Position numbers and translations under genes: made by a program. A stretch of DNA of 64,000 nucleotides from Metridium senile (lineage: Eukaryota > Cnidaria > Anthozoa > Actiniaria > Metridiidae). The stretch is from positions 12,723,398 through 12,787,397 of the forward strand of contig OX459105.1 in the NCBI GenBank assembly GCA_949775045.1, given 5' to 3'. The notes beneath the pieces were generated by a model. That model was not told where the DNA came from. It made no database searches and worked only from the letters and a program-made list of their open reading frames with translations. Shown here piece by piece: positions 42,101-64,000 of this stretch. The stretch's first letter is position 1. Every line of letters starts with the position of its first letter.

Positions 42101-44842
42101 AAAATCCAAGTTATTATAGCCGATGACACTGCAAAAAAACTACTTCGTTCATTCAGCTTTGTAATCAGTGCTGAGGGCAAAGTGGTACCGGGTTTGATGT
42201 TTCCACGTGGCGACACAGTTCAAACGTGGAGAGTTGAATCAAACGAGTAAGTTTTTATTAACAAACACTCAGTCGACAAAAGGCACCGTTTTTGGCTTAA
42301 ACCAAAACCTTTATTTGGGCATGGGCAGCAGAGTATCGTTCGCGTTTGTATTCCTTGTAATCTCCGTGTATTTATAGTTACCAACGGTCGCTTAATATTT
42401 GCTTGCTTTGTTATTCCATTGACCCTTCGTCATATGTCTAGCTCCTATTTCAATCTCGTGATTTTGGTCTATCTAATATTAAAAGCGATCGTATGTCACT
42501 CGGTTACTAATCGGTAACTTCTTTAACGGCCCCCGAAGGTATCATTAAATTTAAGTTAAGTTAGAATATTCAGGACCGTAGAACGGGAGGGGCCGGGGGG
42601 CCCCGGGCCCCCCCAAAACCAGGATTTGAGTGTATTGAATGGTAGTTTTTCCGGACTATTTTCAGAAATCAATGGGTGAGCCCGGCCCCAATCATTTTGA
42701 GGGTGCTACGACCCTGATATTAGAATATTAGATGATATTCTGCAAGGATCCAGTGGGCAAATTTAAATAATAGTGTATATAAAAGATTTGTAAAAGACTT
42801 GTTTGGGTTGTTTTATATTCTCAAGAAAGTTTCGTTCTTCATAACTTTCCTTATATTATTATTTACCTCGATTGGGTAAATTCGCCAGATGCGCGCGGGC
42901 TCAAATGTCCGTCATTTCTGGCCATGCGTTAGTTCTAAATCTGTTTAGTAATTCTCTTTTTTTCAATAGTGCAATTCCTATCAACCAGTGGACACACTTT
43001 GGCTTTACTTTTGACATGAAAACACATGTAGGGACGATTTACTTAAATGGTATCCTGGACAAGAGTGACAGAGCAACTGTCTCGGCCAGAAACATGAATA
43101 ACTACGCCATAACGCATTACCAGATTGGACGAGTCACGTACACAAACGTTAACTTTAATGGCTGGATGAAAGATATGACTATGATCGACCGTGTTCTGGG
43201 TCAGTTTGAAATGAAAGCGTTTGTTGGTAAGCTAAAGTTCCTGAGGGAGTCTATTATTTGAATAACAATTCTTCTTCACTGCCCAGCCTCGCATACATGT
43301 GAAAACTCTATTGTTTTCCAGCGTGAACACGAGGCTAGACAGTCAAGAACAATGAGAGTACGCCATATTTCGATTCGGTCTATTCAAGACAAATTTGTAA
43401 AAAGTAGACCCTATCCAAGACACAGGTTACTATGTTCGTTTAAACCCGCCAACTGATTGGAAATTGGAGACAACCATTTCATTGCTTAACAATAAGTACC
43501 CTGCGAGCAGAGATTTCTTTCTCTCTTACCTGGAACGACGAGCCACTTTGTTACTTTTCTCGTCGTTCAAGGTAAGAGAAAGGAACCTCTGCTCGCAGGG
43601 TAAACAATAAGTGACATTCGATTGTTTTAGTATGACCCATAGACTGCAAAACAGTCCCTACTTTTACGCAAAAACACCAAGAAAACGAGTTTAAGTTCGA
43701 TCGGATGAAACTCTGGCCGCGGGAGAATGAGGAGAGGATTAACGGACGAGCGGGGAGTGAGGCGAGGGGGAGAGACACGAAATCGAACGAAAAGTACTCT
43801 CCCCCTCACTATAATCCTAGCTAGCTCTCATTATTCTCTCGCGGCCAGAATTTCGTTCGATCGAACTTAAACTCGTTTCCTCGGAGTTTTTGCGTAAAAG
43901 TAGGGACTGTTTTGCAGTCTATATGACTCATCATTGATTGAATTAGCTTTGCGAATATCTTCATTGTTAATGTCCGAATGTGTATTTTGAAAAATTGATC
44001 CCCCTAAGCGGTCCGATTTTAATACACCTACCCTAAAACCCCCGGGAGGGGGGGGGGGGGTATTACCACCCCAACTTGGGTGGGGGTGTACCGCCGTGTC
44101 CTCAAAACCCTGACCCTGTCCCAGACCTAGAATTTTGATTTCAAATACCCTACCCCAGACTAAACCTAAGAATTGTACACCCTATCCTGGACTTAAAAAG
44201 ACGCAAAAAAAAAAAAACGCAAAAAAAACCGCAAAAAAACGCAAAAACCGGTTATATTTGCCAATTGTTTAATTGAATTTAAATCGTTTTTTGTGCCGGC
44301 AGAAAAAGTAGCCTAGCAGGCTGCCTAGCAGGCTAAAACAACAGACAAAATGTCAAAAAGATACCCTATCCCAGACAAAAACCTTACCCTACCCCAGACA
44401 AATTGTAAAAAAATGATACCCTACCCCAGACCTAAAAGCCGAAAAACCATACCCTATCGGGCGGCACATACCCGTATAGCAAATATAGGGGAGTATACTC
44501 CCTCCCCCCCGGGCCTAAAACGTACGATGCATGAGCACGCCCCCCCTTAATTTCCGGATCCTAGTAGATCTCCGCTTTCAATTTAAAGTTGTTTGAGACG
44601 CTGATAAACACTTTATTATTGTTATAGATGGAATAAGAAGGGCCTGGATCGGGTTAAACGACAAAACAACTGAGGGAGCGCTCCAGTGGTCTAACGGGTC
44701 ACCGCTGACCTATCAAAATGTAAACTCGTCAGTAAACTCAGAGACAAGGGACTGTGCTACAGTGAACTTGGCGGAAGCATTTCCTGGGAATTGGACCATG
44801 AGAGATTGCCAGGAATTGGCATATTTCATTTGCAGAAAGTGA
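39159..44842 (+). CDS. secreted PAN / split C-type lectin / LamG protein, copy 2 (tandem paralogue)
   Basis: Second copy of the gene at 20,143, same strand, seven exons with identical phases: 39159-39458, 40067-40112, 40212-40388, 40467-40533, 41956-42246, 42970-43226, 44628-44842 (1,353 nt, 450 residues, stop TGA). Signal peptide about 1-18 (LCLFIVITMATVVNG). PAN-like cysteines 48, 52, 58 and 74 keep the C-x3-C-x5-C spacing of copy 1. Exon 3 (KTWQEARQHCQTLGGDLASF) and exon 7 (RRAWIGLNDKTTEG, RDCATVNL, RDCQELAYFICRK) are the lectin halves. Exons 4-6 are the LamG insert (GVALYFDGINDFANYPRF, NQWTHFGFTFDMKTH, GWMKDMTMIDRVLGQ). Lectin and LamG exons are much closer to copy 1 than the diverged PAN exon is. 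Intron 3 is only 78 bp, against about 2.2 kb in copy 1. No stop or frameshift, so it looks functional. The ATG at 39159 is chosen because it starts the signal peptide; an in-frame second Met follows at once. Confidence 0.87.
39639..39809. mobile_element. 171-bp Tc1/mariner (pogo-like) MITE in lectin copy 2 intron 1
   Basis: Ends CAGTGGAACCCCGTTAAT / GCGGGGTTCCACTG, flanked by TA (39,637-39,638 and 39,810-39,811). CAGTGGAACCYCG ends are known from pogo-like elements in many animals. Internal GTGGCCGTATT repeats. Confidence 0.8.
40675..41820. repeat. about 1.1-kb ACATC/ACATG satellite in lectin copy 2 intron 4
   Basis: Pentanucleotide-based text (ATCAC, ATGAC, ATTAC) with higher-order blocks of about 60-120 bp repeated nearly exactly (for example TTATGACATTACATGGCATC at 40,935, 41,375, 41,490 and 41,605). 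Interrupted by a hAT-like foldback at 41,704. Confidence 0.97.
41704..41784. mobile_element. hAT-like foldback inside the satellite
   Basis: CAGGCCCGTAGCCTGGGGGG mirrors CCCC...TAGCTACGGGCCTG. The target duplication cannot be read because both flanks are satellite. Confidence 0.75.
42573..42720. mobile_element. foldback MITE in lectin copy 2 intron 5
   Basis: CAGGACCGTAGAACGGGAGGGGCCGGGGGG at the left; CCCGGCCCCAATCATTTTGAGGGTGCTACGACCCTG at the right (imperfect). Confidence 0.6.
43498..43602. mobile_element. foldback element
   Basis: ACCCTGCGAGCAGAGATTTC...CTTACCTGGAACGACGAG mirrors CTCGTCGTTCAAGGTAAG...CCTCTGCTCGCAGGGT. Confidence 0.9.
43633..43925. mobile_element. foldback element with long arms
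   Basis: ATAGACTGCAAAACAGTCCC...ACGAGTTTAAGTTCGATCG...GGCCGCGGGAGAATGAG mirrors CTCATTATTCTCTCGCGGCC...ATCGAACTTAAACTCGTTT...GGGACTGTTTTGCAGTCTAT; arms exceed 100 nt. Confidence 0.9.
44030..44520. mobile_element. element built of TACCCTACCCCAGAC repeats with G/C-run ends
   Basis: CCCCCGGGAGGGGGG at the left and CTCCCTCCCCCCCGGG at the right; inside, ACCCTA(C/T)CCCAGAC occurs at least seven times. Lies 108 bp before exon 7 of lectin copy 2. Confidence 0.65.
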
Positions 44843-45279
44843 TGCCGGAATAACACCAAAGTCTGGTGAAATCAAACATCAGCAACTTGAAGAGTCAATC
44901 ATTTTGAATTTGAAAGCCTAGTTTTTACTCATACTTTGGAGTAGTAATCGGTATTGGAGCCATAAGTAGTTAACACGTTTGTCATATGCAAAATCGGAAG
45001 AGTCCCAGTTCGAGTCGCAATAGGAAAAATGTTTCTTTATTCTTCCGATTCCGATTTAGCCACGCTCATGTTTCCGACTCAGTTTCACTAATTCCGATGA
45101 GTGAAAACACTATTTCTAACTCTATTTTAATTTAAGGAACCAGAGGATAAACCCTTTCAGATTTGCAAAAAAATGTTTAAATTCAGATATCGTCACAAAA
45201 ACATTAAATTTCAATCAATACTTCACATATAAAATATCGTTTAAATTCGATTTTAATGAAACTCATCTTATTAGACTCA

Positions 45280-45430
45280 TGGTCACTTGCTCAGTAGCAT
45301 GCTTAGCAATGTTTATTTTGATTTGAGTGTTATAATCCATTTGCAGTCAGTCGTATTATAAGACAACAAACAAAACAAAACGCTAAACGATTTAGTAAGA
45401 GCGTAAATACCCACTCACATCTTAAAAGAT
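45280..45430. repeat. dispersed repeat 'GGCATGCTTTGTGTTGTTTA', copy 2
   Basis: Same landmarks as 38,320-38,480, about 440 bp downstream of the lectin copy 2 stop. Confidence 0.7.
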
Positions 45431-45608
45431 ATCAACATGTCTGAATGTGCGATTTTTTATGGTCCACGAAATTCATTTTTTTGCATGCCGGGTGCATGCT
45501 AGTAAGTAACCATGGGTCTTTAACACTTTGAAGTCGTTTAGACTTTACTAAATCATATACAGTATTTAACAGATTTTATTTCTACTTTAAAATTCTTTGA
45601 TGTTTATA

Positions 45609-45818
45609 TAGAGCGCAAAATTGTTACTAACAAATAGTTCTTATTTAGTGGCTATCACTTAACCTGAACAAAAAAAAGTCTAAGAAAAGGCAAATACAAA
45701 GGAAACAATACTTCATTACAGCTTTACTTGACTAAAATAGTCACTAATAGTCAGCAAATAAGAACTATTAGACAGTAACAAATAGATTATATTTCACAGA
45801 TCAAGTGTTTGCGCTCTA
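45609..45818. mobile_element. TAGAGCG MITE without nested insertion
   Basis: Second copy of the 2,025-2,396 element. At 45,700-45,715 the sequence runs GGAAACAATACTTCATTAC without interruption, which is the empty site for the nested MITE. Confidence 0.75.
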
Positions 45819-45821
45819 TGT

Positions 45822-46700
45822 ACTATATACAATATGAGCGGCCGATCTGTATCCGATATCCAACGGCGAGTCGAAGACGAGCCGTTGTATATCGGATACA
45901 GATCGGACGCGAATATTGTATAGAACTTATGAAAGTCCAACGTTAGTTCTCTCATATTTTATTAAAATTGTCAAAATAAATGTAAATCTGGCCGAGAAAA
46001 TTCAAGTTGAAACTTATGCAAATCAGGACGAAATCTGTATGAGATTTACAACCTCCGTCACGGACGTGAATTCTTTTGTCAATTGCTCATTAATTATTCA
46101 TGAATTTTATAAGTAATATATACAATATGAGCGGCCGATCTGTATCCGATATACAACGGCGAGTCGAAGACGAGCCGTTGTATATCGGATACAGATCGGA
46201 CGCGAATATTGTATAGAACTTATGAAAGTCCAACGTTAGTTCTCTCATATTTTATTAAAATTGTCAAAATAAATGTAAATCTGGCCGAGAAAATTCAAGT
46301 TGAAACTTATGCAAATCAGGACGAAATCTGTATGAGATTTACAACCTCCGTCACGGACGTGAATTCTTTTGTCAATTGCTCATTAATTATTCATGAATTT
46401 TATAAGTAATATATACAATATGAGCGGCCGATCTGTATCCGATATACAACGGCGAGTCGAAGACGAGCCGTTGTATATCGGATACAGATCGGACGCGAAT
46501 ATTGTATAGAACTTATGAAAGTCCAACGTTAGTTCTTTCATATTTTACTAAAATTGTCAAGATAAATGTAAATCTGGCCGAGAAAATTCAAGTTGAAACT
46601 TATGCAAATCAGGACGAAATCTGTATGAGATTTACAACCTCCGTCACGGACGTGAATTCTTTTGTCAATTGCTCATTAATTATTCATGAATTTTATAAGC
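45822..46700. repeat. 293-bp tandem repeat, three copies, each with a long hairpin
   Basis: Units begin near 45,822, 46,115 and 46,408 and are almost identical. Each holds a hairpin with 26-nt arms (starting CCGATCTGTATCCGATATAC) and loop GAGTCGAAGACGA, followed by a conserved segment including CGTCACGGACGTGAATTC. Short open frames of 66 codons repeat in each unit, but the period is not a multiple of 3 and there is no protein signature. Diverged single copies lie in MIER and dynein introns. Confidence 0.95.
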
Positions 46701-46943
46701 ATATTTATCGATCATGTAAAAGTTTTCAATGAATAGAAATGTTAAAGCATGCAGTGAAAAATGTAACATGTTATCTCAATTATTTAAAATTTTGACATTA
46801 TTATTATCATCACAATAAAACAATTTACACAACCGTTTTCCATGATGAAATGTATGTTTGAATGGTTGGATAATGAATAGTCTCTTTTGCAGTTCCCTGC
46901 GCCATCTTGAAAGGTGGCCGGGCCTTTGCATCGAAGCGATGGC

Positions 46944-47395
46944 TAAAGCCTGGTTTTCACTAGCGACGCAACGCAACGCAAGCGCAAACACAAGGGTTAA
47001 TTTTAGAGTGAAAACAAGACGTGAATAAGCGCAAGCGCAAACAAACTATTCAATAGTGTCACGCGCAAGCACAAGCGCAAACGCAATAAAAATATAAAAT
47101 TTTTGATATCTTGCGCTTGCGTTATTACTGCGTCAAACGGTTTTCACGACGAAATAAGGTCTCCTGCGCTTGTGTTAATTTGCGCAACACAAGTGGAAGC
47201 GCAAGAGACCTCATTTCGTCGTGAAAACCGTTTGACGCAGTGAGAACGCAAGCGCACGACATCAAACATTTGCGCTTGCGCGTGGCACTAGAAAATAGTG
47301 TGTTTGCGCTTGCGCTTATTCACGTCTCGTTTTCACTATGAAATTAACCCTTGTGTTTGCGCTTGCGTGGCGTCGCTAGTGAAAACCAGGCTTTA
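46944..47395. mobile_element. large foldback rich in GCGCAAGC
   Basis: AAAGCCTGGTTTTCACTAGC mirrors GCTAGTGAAAACCAGGCTTT at the outer ends. GCGCTTGCGTT/AACGCAAGCGC and GTGAAAACCGTTTGACGCAG repeat inside in both directions. Confidence 0.9.
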
Positions 47396-47538
47396 CAGGT
47401 ACGGAATCCCGGGAGGGGTGGGGGGTATTTTTACTTGTCTATAAGTGTGATAGTAATGACTATGCCTGTGTACAACAATATTTTTATTGGTTTAGCAGGA
47501 AGTAAAACTCATAGTACTTGGACAAGATCTTGTTGATA

Positions 47539-47817
47539 TACCCTTACCGAGAAAGTTTGTCACCCGTGAAAAGCACACAAGCCAACGGCGCAAAGGATCA
47601 TGGATTAGTTCAGAAAATAAAGGTGCATTCGGAATGCCTTTCTTGTTGTTCGATAAGTCAAAATGGACATTTCTCAATAACATATTGACAAGTGTAGCAA
47701 TGTGGCCATGAAATCCCTGCGTTCTAATAAAACATAGGTGACCCATAATCCCCTGCGCTACTAGCTTGTAGGCTTTTCACTTCACGGGTGACAAAGTTTC
47801 TCGGAAAGGGTGTATAC
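47539..47817. mobile_element. foldback MITE with TATACCC ends
   Basis: ATACCCTTACCGAGAAAGTTTGTCACCCGTGAA mirrors TTCACGGGTGACAAAGTTTCTCGGAAAGGGTGTAT. Confidence 0.85.
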
Positions 47818-48240
47818 AAGGACAGAAGGTATTAGCAATATTAAATTTAATGTCTATTATTAAATCCTTTTTCCAAACTCTTCAAGTTTCATAAGAGAAA
47901 CAATAGAGTATCAATTTCATCTTGTACAAGATTGAGCCTTTTATATATAACATAATAAAGTAAAAGGCCAACTTATGACTATATTTTAATATAATTAATA
48001 TAGCTATTTCAGCTGTACTTTGAAAGTATTTTATTCAAACCATCAAATAACATCAAAATTACTAAACTGTTATTTGTTGTGTCTGACATAAAATATAATA
48101 TATACAGACATTTTGCTCTGTTACCACATCTCGTCTTTTCAGTGTATTGCTAAAGTCAGAGACAACAAATTATATAGTAAAATCAAAATTGTTTCTACCA
48201 AATAGTTTTCAGTCATTAGAGTGATTTTCCATCATCCTTA

Positions 48241-48532
48241 CAGCGCGACGCACCTTACCGTGTCCACCTAATTAAAGTTTTGTACAAGTTAACCAATCAG
48301 AAAGCGAGAATTTGATCTTAATAAAAGACACGCCAAGCGTCAAATGGTAAACACTTTGAAATGTTCAAAGCGAAGACAAGAGTGAAGTTTATAAGTGTCT
48401 GAAAAATCTCCCAAGATGTTTAAATTTGAAAAAGTGTAGCAAATAATTTGAAAAGAGAAACTTTTGAACGCTAAGCTAACTTGTACAAAACTTTAAATTG
48501 GGTGGCCAAGGAAAGGCGCGTCGCGCTGTAAC
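48241..48532. mobile_element. DNA element with CAGCGCGACGC ends
   Basis: CAGCGCGACGCACCTTACCGTG...AATTAAAGTTTTGTACAAGTTA mirrors TAACTTGTACAAAACTTTAAATT...AAAGGCGCGTCGCGCTG. The AT-rich, non-coding interior is unpaired. Confidence 0.85.
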
Positions 48533-48913
48533 AAATCTATCATAAAAGAAATTCTCAAGGAAATTTCACAGTCTGAAACAGGCAATAGACCTTGTTACGG
48601 TTCTAATCAACAACCTCAGCCTGTGGAATTTTGAAATGTTTCAATTGGTTGATAATGTGTACATTCCATAAATTACCACGAGCTCAGTAGTCAAATTGTG
48701 AAGAATATTACATTTCAAATTGTGAAGAATATTACAAGCTATCAAGGCTGAGGTTGTGGATGAGAAGGGTGAAAAGGTCCACTCACATTTGAAGCTAAGG
48801 TATAAATAAAAAAATATAATAAGCAACAGTTATTAATAGTCTCTTTTCACAGGTTATAGAGTGCACAACAAAATATACGTGAAATAAAACATATGTATTG
48901 TCTAATTGCACTA

Positions 48914-49054
48914 GAGTACAAACACTAAAAGTATGCAATACTTTGTACTATTTACCACTAAATAGTGTTGATTAAACAATAGAGAACAAGAGAATTTTCA
49001 TAATTTAGCAGTATTTAGTGGTATTTATGTTGCACACTTCTAGTGTTTGTACTC
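48914..49054. mobile_element. 141-bp GAGTACAAACA MITE, TA target
   Basis: Sister of the nested element at 2,149-2,287, flanked by TA on both sides. Confidence 0.8.
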
Positions 49055-49499
49055 TATTATGTACAAACTAGTGGATAGCACTGGAATGGAATAGTGCAAG
49101 GAACAATAGTCAAATCATTAGCTGCCTTTGTGTTTCTTTGTGTGATTTATGCCTGAGTGAAATCTTAGTTAGTTGATAACAAACTAGTTGATAACTAAAT
49201 ACTATTATGCACTACAAAGTTAGTAGTTGTTTCACAGATATATGGTGTGCACTCTAAGCTATCGTTTTAACTCCAGATGTCACCAGTGGAAACCCTAATT
49301 TCTTGCTGTGCTGTCTTTCCACGATTGATTTTCAGTTGAAGAATTCCATCCAATGTCAATTTAAGTCAGTGTTTTTCCTTGAATAGACCTTTTCATATAG
49401 TACTCATTGACCAACTTATCCTTGATAGCTGTAATATAATCTGTAGATTTTGTTTAAAGCTCTAGCAATTTAAGGAATGTACACTTTATTAAACAATAG

Positions 49500-49700
49500 A
49501 TCTCTTTACCTCCCTTGTTTGTTATCCCATTTCAGATCATGTGGTGCTACCCTTGTGAATTGTTTCTTTCACATGTAAATGATATAACACGTTCATCATA
49601 TAAGAACAATTCTCAAGGGAATGACATGTGGTCTGAAATGGGCAATTTGCATACAGAGGTAAAGAGGTCTTTTGAAACACATCAAAATCCAAGGGCTGTA
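49500..49700. repeat. dispersed repeat 'CTCAAGGGAAT...CATGTGGTCTGAAATG'
   Basis: Inverted ends TTACCTCCCTTG.../...GAGGTAAAGAG with ATGTGGTCTGAAATGGGCAATTTGC. Also found twice at 58,900-59,540. Just downstream of ELOF1. Confidence 0.65.
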
Positions 49701-49748
49701 GTCAAATTCTAAAGAGTATAAAACATGCTATTGAGGCCCGAGGTTGAT

Positions 49749-49754
49749 TTTATT
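49749..49754 (-). promoter_or_regulatory. candidate polyadenylation signal for ELOF1
   Basis: TTTATT on the plus strand reads AATAAA on the minus strand, about 70 bp after the ELOF1 stop codon. Position fits; not otherwise supported. Confidence 0.35.
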
Positions 49755-49821
49755 AGAACCAATATATGGTCTATTGGTAGATGTCATCAACTATGTACAA
49801 CTTTGAAGGTGAAGCAGTTTG

Positions 49822-51940
<2,119 letters not shown>

Positions 51941-52228
51941 TTTAATGAAAAATTCGATCAAAAGCCGCTAAAAATTGTAGAACTTTGATCACAAACACAT
52001 TTCACTGATTCAAACTACTTTTAGTTCTCAGGCTTACTCGGTCAATTACTCGGTCATTCGTCTAGACAAATCACGTGGTTGTTTAGTATCACGTGGTACC
52101 GGCCGACGTGGATCACCAGATCGAGGCCAATACATATTCTTGCCCTGGTAAGGGAAGAAGCTGGGAGAAATCAAAAAGTGTTTGATTTGTACAGCTTGAA
52201 ATAGAGCGAAAATAAGCTTGAAGTCACC
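51941..52228. promoter_or_regulatory. probable shared divergent promoter of ELOF1 and DYNC1H1
   Basis: The start codons of ELOF1 (minus) and dynein heavy chain (plus) are 288 bp apart and point away from each other. Both are housekeeping genes in animals. The interval has no repeat I recognise and is richer in G and C than its surroundings around 52,070-52,160, which includes a duplicated CACGTGGT (about 52,074 and 52,091) containing an E-box-type CACGTG. Promoter function is inferred from arrangement. Confidence 0.5.
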
Positions 52229-63923
<11,695 letters not shown>

Positions 63924-64000
63924 GTAGCACATACATTTATATTTTCTTACATTTTGTGTGTGTACAAAACAGAAAGTTTCATAGATATCCTACAATTTGA

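Noticed and set aside
45822..46700. CRISPR-like array or retrozyme
   Set aside because: No short direct repeats with unique spacers, and this is a eukaryotic genome. No CUGANGA...GAAA hammerhead core could be found in the 293-bp unit.
45916..46732. Three identical 66-codon open frames starting MYRTYESPT
   Set aside because: They repeat only because the 293-bp unit repeats; the period is not a multiple of three, there is no signature, and diverged copies elsewhere do not keep the frame.

Overview
Animal nuclear DNA. It is AT-rich, has short exons with GT-AG introns, almost no long open frames, and is densely packed with small foldback transposons, tRNA-derived SINEs and microsatellites. Invertebrate-style copies of conserved metazoan genes, together with a secreted PAN + C-type-lectin + LamG gene pair, suggest a cnidarian, most likely an anthozoan such as a stony coral or sea anemone. 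That assignment is inference; no rRNA or mitochondrial marker is present.

Layout. (1) 1-5,040: repeats only. (2) 5,041-14,490, minus strand: a complete 13-exon MIER-family gene (ELM2-SANT corepressor, 565 residues as reconstructed). (3) 14,491-20,142: repeats, including a segmental duplication. (4) 20,143-29,046, plus strand: a 7-exon secreted protein (signal peptide, PAN/apple-like domain, then a C-type lectin domain whose two halves are separated by a complete LamG/ConA-like domain). (5) 29,047-39,158: SINEs, MITEs, a LINE fragment, (TTTG)n and (CCAA)n. (6) 39,159-44,842, plus strand: a tandem paralogue of gene 4 with the same seven-exon structure and intron phases. (7) 44,843-49,821: repeats, including a perfect-period 293-bp triple array. 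(8) 49,822-51,940, minus strand: ELOF1, with first and last coding exons clear but the middle zinc-binding exon not found. (9) 52,229-63,923, plus strand: the first 12 coding exons (845 residues) of cytoplasmic dynein-1 heavy chain, running off the right edge. ELOF1 and dynein are head to head, 288 bp apart.

Most notable points. The lectin pair has a LamG module of three exons bounded by phase-1 introns sitting inside a C-type lectin fold, with the lectin cysteines split 1+3 across the insert. Several dispersed repeats carry a hammerhead-ribozyme-like core. The dynein gene shows transposon and duplication activity at splice sites: a MITE ends 6 bases before exon 4, the exon 3 donor is duplicated, and the exon 7 acceptor is duplicated. 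Nested insertions with recognisable empty or target sites give a small local history of transposition.

Exon boundaries were placed by hand from homology to remembered family sequences, GT/AG rules and frame; no alignment program was run. UTRs and transcription starts were not determined.
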